Shown: piece by piece, positions 34,538 through 43,927 of the stretch
Position numbering within the stretch: the first letter of the stretch is position 1
Layout: every line of letters starts with the position of its first letter
Origin: Paracoccaceae bacterium
GTDB lineage: Bacteria; Pseudomonadota; Alphaproteobacteria; Rhodobacterales; Rhodobacteraceae
NCBI GenBank assembly: GCA_014872875.1
Contig: WKFI01000003.1
Span: 41,597 to 105,596, forward strand
Length of the DNA stretch: 64,000 nucleotides
Direction of reading: 5' to 3'
Notes under the pieces: model-generated
The model's input: the letters and a program-made list of their open reading frames with translations, nothing else
Database searches by the model: none
What the model was told of the DNA's origin: nothing
Translations under genes and position numbers: made by a program

Positions 34538-35899
34538 TCACGCCCGCTCGAACCCGCGTGCGACCTCCCAGTCGGTCACCACGCGTTCGAATTCCTCGAT
34601 CTCCACCTCGGCGGCGCGGGAGTAGTGGTCAACCACCTCATCACCCATGGCCGCGCGCAACATCCCGGACCCTTTCAGCGCCTCGCGCGCCGCGACAAGG
34701 TTGCCGGGTATCATGCCGGTATCGCCTTGGTAGACGTCCCCTTTGGTGGGCTCCTGCAGCGACAGTCCTTCCTCGATCCCGGCGATGCCGGCGGCCAGCA
34801 TTCCTGCCATGGCGAGGTAGGGGTTCATGTCCGATCCGGGGATCCGGCATTCGACGCGCACCGCCTTGCTGCCATCGCCGCACAGCCGGTATCCCGCCGT
34901 CCGATTGTCCACCGACCAGATGATCCGCGTGGGCGCAAAGGTGCCCTTCATGAAGCGTTTGTAGCTGTTGATATATGGCGCCATGAAGTAGGTGTAATCG
35001 GGCGCGTATTTCAGCAGGCCCGCCATGTAGGCCTTCATCAGAGCCGACATGCCGAGCGCGTCATCCGCGTCATAAAACGCCGGTTTGCCATCGGCCCAGA
35101 GCGACTGGTGCACGTGGGAGGAGCTGCCGACCTTGTCGTGATGCCATTTCGGCAGGAAGGTCACTGCGTGGCCCTGCTGCCAGGCGATTTCCTTGACCGC
35201 GTGCTTGGCAATGGTGTGATACTCCGCCGTGTCCATGGCCGCAGCGTATTTGATATTCAGCTCTTCCTGCCCGGTCTCGGCCTCGCCTTTGGAGTTTTCC
35301 ACCGGCAGCCCCGCATCCCAAAGGTGGTTGCGGATCGGGCGCATCACGTGCTCTTCCTTGGTGGTCTGCAGGATGTGATAATCTTCGTTATACCCTGAGA
35401 TCGGCGCCAGATCGCGGAAACCACCCTTGCGGATCTCGTCAAAGCTCTTCTCGAACAGGAAAAACTCCAGCTCGGTCGCCATCATCGGCGTGTATCCCAT
35501 CGCCTCCAGCCGTTTGACCTGTTTCTTCAGGATCGCGCGGGGGGAATGGGGGATTTCTTCGTGCGTGTGGTGGTCCAGCACGTCACACAACACCATCGCT
35601 GTACCTTCAAGCCACGGCACAGGGCGCAGCGTCGACAAGTCCGGTTTCATGACATAATCGCCATAGCCCGACTCCCACGACGTGCTGGCATAGCCGTCGG
35701 GCGTTGCCATTTCCAGATCGGTCGCCAGCAGGTAGTTGCAGCAATGGGTCTCTTCCCACGCGCCCGCCACAAAGTGACCGGAATGGAAACGTTTACCCAT
35801 CAGGCGCCCCTGCATGTCCACCAGACACACCAGCACGGTGTCGATGTCCCCGGTTGCCACACGGGCCTTCAGATCGTCAAAACTCAGTATTCCGCTCAC
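34538..35899 (-). CDS. Glutamine synthetase family protein (PuuA-like gamma-glutamylamine synthetase)
   Basis: A 453-residue ATP-dependent ligase of the glutamine synthetase superfamily. ATELEFFLF and SSSHVHQSLW are the metal/glutamate-site motifs, and SVDNRTAGYRLCGDGSKAVRVECRIPG is the ATP/Arg region (quoted in parts here: RTAGYRL, RVECRIPG). The adenylylation-loop Tyr of GlnA is not evident. The GTG start at 35899 is preceded by GGGGAGG and overlaps the N-formylglutamate amidohydrolase stop (GTGA). Context suggests gamma-glutamylation of an amine. Confidence 0.87.
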   Translation of the reverse strand: MSGILSFDDLKARVATGDIDTVLVCLVDMQGRLMGKRFHSGHFVAGAWEETHCCNYLLATDLEMATPDGYASTSWESGYGDYVMKPDLSTLRPVPWLEGTAMVLCDVLDHHTHEEIPHSPRAILKKQVKRLEAMGYTPMMATELEFFLFEKSFDEIRKGGFRDLAPISGYNEDYHILQTTKEEHVMRPIRNHLWDAGLPVENSKGEAETGQEELNIKYAAAMDTAEYHTIAKHAVKEIAWQQGHAVTFLPKWHHDKVGSSSHVHQSLWADGKPAFYDADDALGMSALMKAYMAGLLKYAPDYTYFMAPYINSYKRFMKGTFAPTRIIWSVDNRTAGYRLCGDGSKAVRVECRIPGSDMNPYLAMAGMLAAGIAGIEEGLSLQEPTKGDVYQGDTGMIPGNLVAAREALKGSGMLRAAMGDEVVDHYSRAAEVEIEEFERVVTDWEVARGFERA

Positions 35900-36645
35900 G
35901 TCAATTCCTCCCCGCAAGCAATCTCCTCCAATGCCGGTTCAAGCAGAGAAAGGATCTCTCCGGCCATGGCTTTGATCTGGTCGTTGGTCCGCAACAGATC
36001 GTTGCGCACCTCGATCATCACATTCGGCAAACCCCGGCTTAGCGCATGCAGCCGCAGTGAATGGGTTACCCCATCAGCAGGCCCATAGGGTTCATTGCGC
36101 TCGGTTCGGCGATGCGGGATGCGGTCCACATGGTCCAGCATCGCGTCCACCAACCGGCTGTCTTCATCATGCAAAAGCCCCAGTTCCACGGCGCGCGGCG
36201 TGCCGAAATAGACCGGGGTAAAGGAATGCACCGTCACCACCACAATGTCCGAGCCGCGGTCATCCAGAACCTCGGACACCGCCGCACAGAACGGCTGGTA
36301 CACACGCTCCGTTCGTTCAGCACGATCTTCGGCGCTTAGCCCGACATTGCCTGGCACCTCGACCAACTCCGATTTTTCCGGCATGGCGCTGGGGGCTTCG
36401 GGTGGGCGGTTGCAGTCATAGACCAACCGCGACACGGTCGAAGCAACAACGGGCGCATCCAGAGCTTGCGACAAGACCAGACTCAGCGCCCGCGCGCCGG
36501 GGTCCCAGGCTGCATGGCTGGTCCGATCTTCGTCGGCCAGACCCAGACCATCATAATCGTCGGGAACATGATTGCTGGCATGTTCACACAGGATCACGGC
36601 CCGACCCTGACCCTCAGGATTCAGGATTTCGACCGGCGCGTTCAT
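35896..36645 (-). CDS. N-formylglutamate amidohydrolase family protein
   Basis: A 249-residue hydrolase with ILCEHASNHVP at the N-terminus and VVTVHSFTPV in the middle, both typical of the HutG/N-formylglutamate amidohydrolase fold. No histidine-degradation genes are near; association with a glutamine-synthetase-like ligase suggests an acyl or formyl-glutamyl intermediate. The gene overlaps the Na/Pi transporter stop upstream (ATGA at 36642-36645) and the ligase gene downstream. Confidence 0.85.
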   Translation of the reverse strand: MNAPVEILNPEGQGRAVILCEHASNHVPDDYDGLGLADEDRTSHAAWDPGARALSLVLSQALDAPVVASTVSRLVYDCNRPPEAPSAMPEKSELVEVPGNVGLSAEDRAERTERVYQPFCAAVSEVLDDRGSDIVVVTVHSFTPVYFGTPRAVELGLLHDEDSRLVDAMLDHVDRIPHRRTERNEPYGPADGVTHSLRLHALSRGLPNVMIEVRNDLLRTNDQIKAMAGEILSLLEPALEEIACGEELT

Positions 36646-38342
36646 TCCATAACCTCTGACTTGGAGCGTTGCGTCATGTTTGGCATGTCCTCAATCAACC
36701 GCGTTTCCAGCAACTGCCCGTTCCGGTAGAGGATCGGATAAGCTACCGCGGCGATATGACTGTTGAATTCGCGGAAGGCCCGCAGGGTCTCCAGATGAAT
36801 GTCGCTGGTCTCGAAGCTCTCGGTCGATCCGTGCTGCAAACGTCTGAGATGGCGTTTGCGGCTATCGCGTTCAGCGCGCTTGATCTCGGTCTTTTCGGCG
36901 CTCAACAGCCGTGCACTTTCCAAATCGTCCGAGATCAGCACATTCGAGGCCAATTTCATGTTGGCAAGAATGCCCTCATGCATCTGCAGCAGTTCAGACC
37001 AGCCCTCTTTCGAGAATGAGGCACCCTTCTTACGCATGTCTGCTGCCAGAACTGTCAGACGCTTGGCCACCACGTCCCCGGCCGTTTCCAGCCGAATAGC
37101 ATATTCCATCTGATCGCGAGCAATCTTGGCATTCTGCTTTCCGAACTCTTCAGTCGATATGGCCGCCACAAAATCGCGGATGCGCGACAGGCAGTCATTC
37201 ACATCCTCGTCGATGTCGCGGACGGTGCGGATCTGGTCCTTGTCACCGCTACGATACAGCTCCAGAGCCGGGCGGAACATTGCCTCGACCAGATCGCTCA
37301 TCCGCAGCAATTCCCGTTTCAGGCTCGAGAGCGACTGACTGGGACTGCCCAGATCCCGCATGTCCAGCGCCGAAACGGGACGTCCGATCTGGGCCGCGAG
37401 CTCGACCTTGGCCGGGTCTGGCATCAGCCGTTCAAAAGGTGCCCGCAACCGGCCACAGAATGGCAGAGCCAAAACCAGCAAAGACGCATTGAAAGCCAGA
37501 TGCGCGTTCACCAACATCTGCCCACCCTGAGGATCACCCAGCATCCCGGTGCGCAGTGCCATATTGGCCAAGAACAGGGTCACAACAGCCCAGCTGCCGC
37601 GCAAAGCAAGGTTGGCATAGGGAATGCGCCGTGCCGGCATGTCCATACCCCGCGTCAGCCAGACCGGGATAAAGGCCGAACCGAAATTCGCCCCAAGAAC
37701 CAGTGACAACCCTGCAGCAAAGGGGATGGCGCCGATCTGGACCAGTGTCACGCACATCAGGATCGCCGCCACCGAGGAATGCATGACAAAGGCCAGAGCC
37801 CCACCCACCAGGAAGGCGGTGATGTAATCTCGCGCCAGGTAGTCGGCGATGGCAGGCAGAAACGCGCTGTCACGGATCGGGTCCATCGCTTCGCGCAGGA
37901 ACCGCAGCGAAATCAGGATAAAGGCCACGCCCATCAGGATGCGACCCAATTGTCGGGCCTTCTTGGCCTCGGTCTTTACGAACAGGTATCCGCCAACCGC
38001 CAGCAGCATGGGTACCAGCCAATCCAGCTGGAAGGACAGGATCTGAATGATCAGGGCCGAGCCCAGATCACCGCCCAGAACAATCGCCAGCCCGGCCGGA
38101 AAGGCCAGCATTCCACTGGCTGCAAACCCTGAGCTGAGCAAGGCCACCGCGGCCGAGCTTTGCAGCACGATCGCCATAGCGACCCCGACCATAGAGGCCT
38201 GAACGTAACTGCGCTGCCCTGTCATCAATCGCTGGAACGACGCGCCATAGCTACGTTCGATGCCGGTGCGCACCATGCGCACGGCAAACAACAACAGCAT
38301 CGTGGCCCCCGCCAGGCTTATGAGAAAGCTGACAATCGCCAA
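36642..38342 (-). CDS. Na/Pi cotransporter family protein with PhoU-like tail
   Basis: A 566-residue protein with paired Na/Pi-cotransporter repeats (GGDLGSAL and GANFGSAF, with QSSAAVAL and HSSVAAIL) and multiple transmembrane segments to about residue 300. A helical PhoU-like cytoplasmic domain follows. The start is TTG at 38342, supported by GAGGGGGG six bases upstream; no ATG gives a full first helix. It is tightly packed after the inositol phosphatase gene. Confidence 0.88.
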   Translation of the reverse strand: MAIVSFLISLAGATMLLLFAVRMVRTGIERSYGASFQRLMTGQRSYVQASMVGVAMAIVLQSSAAVALLSSGFAASGMLAFPAGLAIVLGGDLGSALIIQILSFQLDWLVPMLLAVGGYLFVKTEAKKARQLGRILMGVAFILISLRFLREAMDPIRDSAFLPAIADYLARDYITAFLVGGALAFVMHSSVAAILMCVTLVQIGAIPFAAGLSLVLGANFGSAFIPVWLTRGMDMPARRIPYANLALRGSWAVVTLFLANMALRTGMLGDPQGGQMLVNAHLAFNASLLVLALPFCGRLRAPFERLMPDPAKVELAAQIGRPVSALDMRDLGSPSQSLSSLKRELLRMSDLVEAMFRPALELYRSGDKDQIRTVRDIDEDVNDCLSRIRDFVAAISTEEFGKQNAKIARDQMEYAIRLETAGDVVAKRLTVLAADMRKKGASFSKEGWSELLQMHEGILANMKLASNVLISDDLESARLLSAEKTEIKRAERDSRKRHLRRLQHGSTESFETSDIHLETLRAFREFNSHIAAVAYPILYRNGQLLETRLIEDMPNMTQRSKSEVME

Positions 38343-38343
38343 A

Positions 38344-39114
38344 TCAGACCCCCCTCACCAGCGCCAGCATTTCGGCATGCAGCTCGGGTGTAGCGGCCGT
38401 GATGACACGGCCATCCGATTGCAGGGTCAGCGGCGCACCGTCCCAATCGGTGATCACGCCTCCGGCGGCTTCGACCACCGTCAATACAGGGAGATAATCA
38501 TAAGGTTGCAGGTCATAGTCGATCACCGCATCCACATGACCCGCCGCGACCAATGCATGCGGGTAACAGTCATAGGCAAAACGCCGGGTCTGTCCCACGT
38601 CCATCAACCGCGCAAAAAGCTCCGGATAGTCGCGATAGATCTTGTCGCCTTCGTTTACGAAGAGGATGGACTGATCCAGCCGCTTCACATTGGAGGTCCG
38701 GATCGTTTCACCATTCAAGGTCGCGCCCCGTCCCTTGACGCCCTGGAACACTTCGCCCAGCGCCGGCATACCGATCACGCCCACGTCCGGCACACCGTCG
38801 GTCAGGTGTCCCAACAGGAACCCAAAAGTCGGATGCCCCGACAAGAAGGATCTGGTGCCGTCTATCGGGTCGATGATCCAAAGGCAGGGCTGATCCGCCC
38901 GTTCGATTCCATGTTCCTCGCCAAAGATCCCGTGATCAGGGAAATGTGCACTGATATAGTCGCGCACCTTGGCCTCGACACCCTTGTCCGCCTGCGTGAC
39001 CGGGCTTTCGTCTTCCTTGAATTCGATCCCCAAGCGGCCCCGGAAGTACCCTCGGGCAGCTTCGGCCGCAATCTCGGCCATCTGGGCAGCGTGGATTGCA
39101 ATATCCTTGGGCAT
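38344..39114 (-). CDS. Inositol-monophosphatase-family phosphatase
   Basis: A 256-residue Mg-dependent phosphatase. Motifs GEEHG and DPIDGTRSFLSG carry the metal ligands, with ARG-like GVGRGATLNGE and YDLQPYDYLPV in the C-terminal half. Histidinol phosphatase (HisN-type) is an equally good reading because that subgroup shares the fold. The start at 39114 (MPKDIAIH) follows a GTGGAG site. It lies eight bases after the DeoR stop, in one operon. Confidence 0.85.
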   Translation of the reverse strand: MPKDIAIHAAQMAEIAAEAARGYFRGRLGIEFKEDESPVTQADKGVEAKVRDYISAHFPDHGIFGEEHGIERADQPCLWIIDPIDGTRSFLSGHPTFGFLLGHLTDGVPDVGVIGMPALGEVFQGVKGRGATLNGETIRTSNVKRLDQSILFVNEGDKIYRDYPELFARLMDVGQTRRFAYDCYPHALVAAGHVDAVIDYDLQPYDYLPVLTVVEAAGGVITDWDGAPLTLQSDGRVITAATPELHAEMLALVRGV

Positions 39115-39121
39115 CTCCACG

Positions 39122-39907
39122 TCACTCCCCCTGCTTTGCAACATCGACATCTATTCCCCAGGTTTCGAGCGCGGCAGCCAGTGCACCTTCGGGACTCCGG
39201 CTTGTGACCATCAGGTCGATCATCCGCGGATTCGGGCCGCAATACGGGGCCGTGCTTTCGAATTTGTGGTGGTCCGTCGCCAAGAGGACCCGATCCGCGC
39301 TTTCGGCAATTACCGCCCCTAGATCTGCCTCGGCCGAGCTGTGATACAGGAACCCCTGACGCGGGCTGACAGCATCGGCACTGAGAATCGCCAGGTCAAA
39401 GGCAAAGCGTTGCGCCTGCCGATGCGTCACATGTCCGAACGAACCACGTTCGTCGCTTTGCATTTCGCCCCCCAGTAGATGTACCCGGTTGCCATTGACG
39501 CTGACCAGTGTCTGCGCCACCCCGATCGAGTTGGTAACGACGGTCAGTCGATTGTGATGTCTCAGCTCCTCGGCCACAAATGCCGTTGTAGAGCCCACAT
39601 CCAGAAAGACAGTCATACCGTCCCGCACGATCCGCGCCACATGCAGGGCGATCACCCGCTTTTCATCGGAATGCTGGGCAATCCGACTGAAAAAGCTCGG
39701 ATCGCTCTGGGTGCCCGTCAGATAGGCCCCGCCATGAACCCGCTCCACCGCACCGGTTTCCGACAAGGCCTTGATGGTTCGCCGCACGGTTTCTTCCGAA
39801 ACATCGAGCGTCTTGGCCAGGTCAGCGCTGCGCGCGGAACCGCCCAGCCGACGGAGCGCCTCCAGCAATTCCAGCTCCCGATGTGTGTGAGGCACTCTCT
39901 TTTCCAC
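39122..39907 (-). CDS. DeoR-family transcriptional regulator
   Basis: A roughly 261-residue regulator: N-terminal HTH (LAKTLDVSEETVRRTIKALSETG), then the sugar-phosphate-sensor domain with FLDVGSTTAFVAEELRH and TNSIGVAQTL. I propose GTG at 39907, which gives the family length; the frame is open for another 47 codons upstream, but these look non-homologous. It diverges from the sulfatase-like gene at 40108 and leads an operon with a phosphatase and a phosphate transporter. The ligand is probably a phosphorylated metabolite (inference). Confidence 0.82.
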   Translation of the reverse strand: MEKRVPHTHRELELLEALRRLGGSARSADLAKTLDVSEETVRRTIKALSETGAVERVHGGAYLTGTQSDPSFFSRIAQHSDEKRVIALHVARIVRDGMTVFLDVGSTTAFVAEELRHHNRLTVVTNSIGVAQTLVSVNGNRVHLLGGEMQSDERGSFGHVTHRQAQRFAFDLAILSADAVSPRQGFLYHSSAEADLGAVIAESADRVLLATDHHKFESTAPYCGPNPRMIDLMVTSRSPEGALAAALETWGIDVDVAKQGE

Positions 39908-40107
39908 GTTTTCACTCAAAAATCCAAATTTACGCACAAGAAGACACACAAATCGGGCACCAATCAAGTGAATTTTGTTGATCGGTCTGGAAAAGTGTGG
40001 AAAGGCCGGATTTGACAGAGCAAAAGGCCCGGTCTCCGGGAGCATCAATCACCAGGTTAGTCTGCGGTATGTGAAACCGCCCAGCATCCATGCGAAGGAT
40101 TCGAGAC

Positions 40108-41643
40108 ATGCGCGACACTCGGAACGTGTTGTTCATCATCATTGATCAGCTGCGCGCTGATTGTCTGTTCGGAAACATGGCGAAACATGTGGACCTGCCA
40201 AACTTGCGGGCGTTGATGCAGGACAGCGTGAGCTTCAACCGGCACTATTCGGTAACCAACCCCTGCGGGCCGTCACGGGCGTCGATCTTGACCGGGCAAT
40301 ATGCAATGAACCACCGGTCGGTCCGCAACGGCACCCCGCTGCGCCACGATACCCCCAACATCGCCACCGAAATGCGCAAAGCAGGTTATATGCCGATGCT
40401 GTTCGGATACACCGACACCAGCCAGGACCCGCGCGCCTATCACCCCAATGACCCGGCCCTGAAAAGCTATGAATTCCCGATGAACGGGTTTCACGAAATG
40501 ACCGAAATGCGGCTGGAAATGTCCTTTCCCTGGCAATCGCATCTGATGAACCAGGGATACGCGTTCGAAGACTACTGGGACGTCTACAAACCTGTGTCAC
40601 CGACCGGCGACCTGCCAAAGCTGAACGATCCGGCGATGTATGCCGCAGAAGACAGCGATACGGCGTTTCTGACCAACGCCTTTCTGGGTCAGATCCCGGC
40701 CTGTCACAAGCAAAGCTGGTTCGCGCACCTGACCTATATCCGCCCGCACCCACCGCTGGTGGCCCCGGAACCCTATAACGACATGTATGACCCGGCCGGC
40801 CTGCCGTTTCCGGAACGGTTGCAGACGGATGCCGAAGAACGCGCTCTGCATCCGTTCTTTGGCCCCGCGCTGGACAACGCGACCGCAGCAAGCTTTGTCA
40901 AAGGCTTCCCGGATCTGGAGCCGACGGATGAAAACATCCAGACCTTGCGCGCGGTCTATCTGGGGCTGGCCACCGAAGTGGACCATCATATCGGCCGGGT
41001 GATCCGGTTCCTCAAGGACAGCGGCCAGTACGACAACACAATGCTGGTGGTCACCGCCGATCACGGGGAAATGCTGGGCGACCGTCATTCCTGGGGCAAG
41101 ATGACCGTCTATGATGCGGCCTATCACACGCCGCTGATCATCCGCATGCCCGGAAATGCGGACCGAGCAGGGGATGTCGTGACACGGCCTACTGAATCCA
41201 TCGACATCAGCCCCACGATCCTGGACTGGGTTGGACAGGATATCCCGAACTCGATGGACGGCCAAAGCCTGATCCCTCTCTTGCGGGGTGAAGACCCGCA
41301 GGATTGGCGGCGCTATTCTTTTTCGGAGCTGGATTTTTCGGAACCGGAACACCCGACACTCTGGCAACAGGTGTTGGGAACCACGGCCTCCGACTCCTGT
41401 CTTGGCATCCTGCGCGACGACCGGTTCACCCTGATCGAATTCGCCGCAGACCTTCCGCCGATCCTGTTTGATGATCAGGGCAAGGGCGAGATGGAGAATG
41501 TCGCCGATCACCCGGAATACCAGACCGACCTCGCCCGCCTGACCCGCGCCATGTTGCGGCACCGGATGAAGAACATGGACCATACCCTATCGCTCTACAC
41601 CGTCGCCACCGACGGCATCAAAAGCCGTCGCCGATTCGAATGA
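40108..41643 (+). CDS. Sulfatase-superfamily hydrolase, phosphonate monoester hydrolase type
   Basis: A 511-residue alkaline-phosphatase-superfamily enzyme. The formylglycine signature is NPCGPSRASILTGQ with Cys53 as the predicted modified residue. VLFIIIDQLRAD and ADHGEMLGDRHSWGK give the metal sites. TGQYAMNHRSVRNG, YIRPHPPLV and the C-terminal TLSLYTVATDG segment resemble phosphonate monoester hydrolases, so phosphate or phosphonate esters are more likely substrates than choline sulfate. AAGGA precedes the ATG at 40108. It needs a formylglycine-generating enzyme not encoded here. Confidence 0.82.
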   Translation: MRDTRNVLFIIIDQLRADCLFGNMAKHVDLPNLRALMQDSVSFNRHYSVTNPCGPSRASILTGQYAMNHRSVRNGTPLRHDTPNIATEMRKAGYMPMLFGYTDTSQDPRAYHPNDPALKSYEFPMNGFHEMTEMRLEMSFPWQSHLMNQGYAFEDYWDVYKPVSPTGDLPKLNDPAMYAAEDSDTAFLTNAFLGQIPACHKQSWFAHLTYIRPHPPLVAPEPYNDMYDPAGLPFPERLQTDAEERALHPFFGPALDNATAASFVKGFPDLEPTDENIQTLRAVYLGLATEVDHHIGRVIRFLKDSGQYDNTMLVVTADHGEMLGDRHSWGKMTVYDAAYHTPLIIRMPGNADRAGDVVTRPTESIDISPTILDWVGQDIPNSMDGQSLIPLLRGEDPQDWRRYSFSELDFSEPEHPTLWQQVLGTTASDSCLGILRDDRFTLIEFAADLPPILFDDQGKGEMENVADHPEYQTDLARLTRAMLRHRMKNMDHTLSLYTVATDGIKSRRRFE

Positions 41644-41653
41644 GTCCGGCGGC

Positions 41654-41723
41654 CTCCCGCCCCTTTGTCAGGTGCTAAAGCACCTTCAAAGCGTTGGGCC
41701 CGGCAGCGCCGCGGGCGCTGCCG
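41654..41723. repeat. Dispersed structured repeat, family A, single copy
   Basis: Order: CTCCCGCCCCTTT (41654-41666), hairpin AGGTGC/GCACCT (41670-41685), CAAAGCGTTGGGCC (41687-41700), then a perfect 10-bp hairpin with loop GCG (41701-41723). The same blocks and stems recur twice in inverted orientation at 44472-44655. It lies just after the sulfatase-like gene. Confidence 0.8.
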
Positions 41724-41770
41724 TGACAGTCCATGAACAAAACGCGGCTCTGAACCGCGACTCCACAACG

Positions 41771-41830
41771 TCATCTGGCCTCAAAATACGGCTGGTGAGG
41801 CCCCAAAGGGGCCGAGGGGGCAAAGCCCCC
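41771..41830 (-). repeat. Dispersed structured repeat, family B, copy 2
   Basis: Two stems, GGGGGC/GCCCCC (41816-41830) and GGCCCC/GGGGCC (41799-41813), are followed on the minus strand by GTATTTTGAGGCCAGATGA. Orientation is opposite to both flanking genes, so here it is unlikely to terminate them. Confidence 0.6.
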
Positions 41831-41924
41831 TGACCTGTGCCCTCCTCACCTGACACGCCGTGACCCTGTTGCAATCCGGTCCAAACTGGGAAAGTTTGCA
41901 GTTCGTGCAACGCGGGGGGTCACG

Positions 41925-42794
41925 GTGGATATTCGCGCAATCCTGATGGGGCTCGCCTTTGCCCTGATGTGGTCTTCGGCCTTCACCTCGGCCCGGATCA
42001 TCGTGCAGGACGCCTCACCATTGTTTTCGCTGGCCGTGCGGTTTCTGATTTCCGGCCTTCTGGGAGTGATCATCGCCCGCGCGATGGGGCAGACCTGGCA
42101 CCTCACCCGCAATCAATGGCGCGCCACGATCCTGTTCGGTGTCTGCCAGAACGCGCTTTATCTGGGCCTCAATTTCGTTGCCATGCAAACCGTCGAGGCC
42201 TCGCTTGCGGCGATCATCGCCTCAACCATGCCCCTGCTGGTGGCGCTGTCCACCTGGCTGCTGTTCGGAGAGAAGATCAAACCGTTGGGCCTTGCGGGAC
42301 TGCTGGCAGGGATTGTGGGAGTGGGGCTGATCATGGGCACGCGGATCTCGGCAGGCGTCGATCTCTATGGCGTCGCGCTTTGCGGGATCGGGGTGCTGTC
42401 GCTGACCTTTGCAACGCTGGCGCTGCGTGGCGCCATTTCCGGCGGCAACTTCATGATGATCGTGGGCCTGCAGATGCTGGTGGGCTCTGCCGTGCTGTTC
42501 GTCGCCGCACCTTTGACGGAAACCATATACGTCAACCCAACCTTGCCGCTGGCGCTGGCCTTTGCCTATACCACGCTGGTGCCGGGGCTGGCCGCGACGT
42601 TCATCTGGGTGCTTCTGCTGAACAGGATCGGACCGGTTCGGGCGGCGACCTTCCACTTCCTGAACCCCGTCTTCGGCGTGGCAATAGCCGCAGCTTTGTT
42701 GGGAGAGAGGCTGGGGCCGCTCGACATCATCGGCGTATTGACCGTGACGGTCGGGATCCTTGCGGTGCAGCTGGCCCGACAACCAGCGCGCTGA
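41925..42794 (+). CDS. EamA-family (DMT superfamily) transporter
   Basis: A 289-residue membrane protein with ten hydrophobic segments and two EamA repeats (TVEASLAAIIASTMPLLVAL, RAATFHFLNPVFGVAIAAAL). The start is GTG at 41925 with a GGGG run five bases upstream. Substrate unknown. It is convergent with the glutathione peroxidase gene, six bases apart. Confidence 0.85.
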   Translation: MDIRAILMGLAFALMWSSAFTSARIIVQDASPLFSLAVRFLISGLLGVIIARAMGQTWHLTRNQWRATILFGVCQNALYLGLNFVAMQTVEASLAAIIASTMPLLVALSTWLLFGEKIKPLGLAGLLAGIVGVGLIMGTRISAGVDLYGVALCGIGVLSLTFATLALRGAISGGNFMMIVGLQMLVGSAVLFVAAPLTETIYVNPTLPLALAFAYTTLVPGLAATFIWVLLLNRIGPVRAATFHFLNPVFGVAIAAALLGERLGPLDIIGVLTVTVGILAVQLARQPAR

Positions 42795-42800
42795 GGCCCG

Positions 42801-43328
42801 TCAGGACCCGCTTAGCAACGCCTCGATCTGGCGCGGAATGGCCCCGCGATCCGGTTTCGCAGAACTGCCCCACGTCCCTACTACTTCGCCTTCGGAATCC
42901 AACAGAACCTTGTTGAAATTCCACTTCGGCTCAAACCCGGTCTGAGTTTTGACCGCCTTGTAGAACGCATGCGCTTTTGGTCCCTTGACCGAGGTGATAT
43001 CGGCCATCGGCAGATCCAGACCATAGTTCAACTCACAGAAGGATTTGACCTCCTCGGCAGTTTCAAGTTCTTGATTGAAGTCATCGGACGGCACCGCCAG
43101 AACAATCAGCCCCTGATCCCGGTACCGATCGTACAAAGCCTGAAGCCCTGCATATTGACCAGTGAACCCGCATTGGGACGCCGTGTTGACCACAAGAACC
43201 GGTGCGCCGCGCCACTCTTCCAACGCAAGAAACCCGCCGTCGATCGAGGCAAACCGCCCCTCGACAGGGGCCGCGCGCACCCCGTGTCCCCAAACAATCA
43301 GAAAAAACAGAACGAGGATTCTAAACAT
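42801..43328 (-). CDS. Exported glutathione-peroxidase-family thiol peroxidase
   Basis: A 175-residue precursor with a signal peptide (residues 1-19, WGHGVRA). The peroxidatic Cys lies in VNTASQCGFTGQY, and KWNFNKVLL supplies the Trp/Asn of the catalytic tetrad; it is Cys- not Sec-type. Periplasmic location suggests removal of peroxides, probably with thioredoxin-like reductants. GGAGG sits six bases before the ATG at 43328. It diverges from msrB, giving a small oxidative-damage locus. Confidence 0.87.
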   Translation of the reverse strand: MFRILVLFFLIVWGHGVRAAPVEGRFASIDGGFLALEEWRGAPVLVVNTASQCGFTGQYAGLQALYDRYRDQGLIVLAVPSDDFNQELETAEEVKSFCELNYGLDLPMADITSVKGPKAHAFYKAVKTQTGFEPKWNFNKVLLDSEGEVVGTWGSSAKPDRGAIPRQIEALLSGS

Positions 43329-43480
43329 GAGCGCCTCCAATCTCTGTGTTGGATACGCCAGAGCCCTCCGGGAAGATCACTAAAAGCTGGCATGACAGTG
43401 TCGAGAGCGGGATGAAATACCCCTTTGCTTTCGCACGCCCGCGCCCCATCTTCGGAACAGAACCTGAAACAGGAGGACAG

Positions 43481-43924
43481 ATGAGCACCTATTTCAAAGA
43501 CCCCGACGCCATCGCCGCTCTGTCGAAAGAAGAATTTCACGTCACGCAAAATTCTGGCACTGAGCGACCCGGCACCGGCAAACTGCTCTACAACAAGGAG
43601 CCCGGGATTTACGTGGACATCGTATCCGGAGAGCCGCTCTTTGCCTCTTCGGACAAATACGAATCCGGTTGTGGATGGCCCAGCTTCACCAAGCCGATCG
43701 AATCTGCGCATATCCAAGAGCTGGAAGACCGCACCTTGGGCATGATCCGAACCGAGGTGCGGTCGACCCATGGTGACAGCCATCTGGGCCACGTGTTTCC
43801 CGACGGCCCCCGCGACCGCGGTGGGCTGCGTTATTGCATCAACTCGGCGTCGCTGCGCTTTGTGCCCCTGAAGGACATGGAAGCCCAGGGATACGGCGCC
43901 TATATCGACCAAGTGGAGGTGTGA
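43481..43924 (+). CDS. msrB: Peptide-methionine (R)-S-oxide reductase
   Basis: A 147-residue MsrB. The catalytic Cys119 lies in [11 protein letters not shown], with GCGWPSF (63-69) and [14 protein letters not shown] (97-110) also diagnostic. The paired CxxC zinc site of many MsrB proteins is not seen, so this is a zinc-free form. AGGAGG precedes the ATG at 43481; the upstream open frame is not homologous. It is followed three bases later by msrA. Confidence 0.93.
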   Translation: MSTYFKDPDAIAALSKEEFHVTQNSGTERPGTGKLLYNKEPGIYVDIVSGEPLFASSDKYESGCGWPSFTKPIESAHIQELEDRTLGMIRTEVRSTHGDSHLGHVFPDGPRDRGGLRYCINSASLRFVPLKDMEAQGYGAYIDQVEV

Positions 43925-43927
43925 GAG

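Noticed and set aside
40108..41643. Sulfatase-like enzyme considered as choline sulfatase
   Set aside because: Motifs around the catalytic Cys and the C-terminus fit phosphonate monoester hydrolases better, and no bet genes are near.
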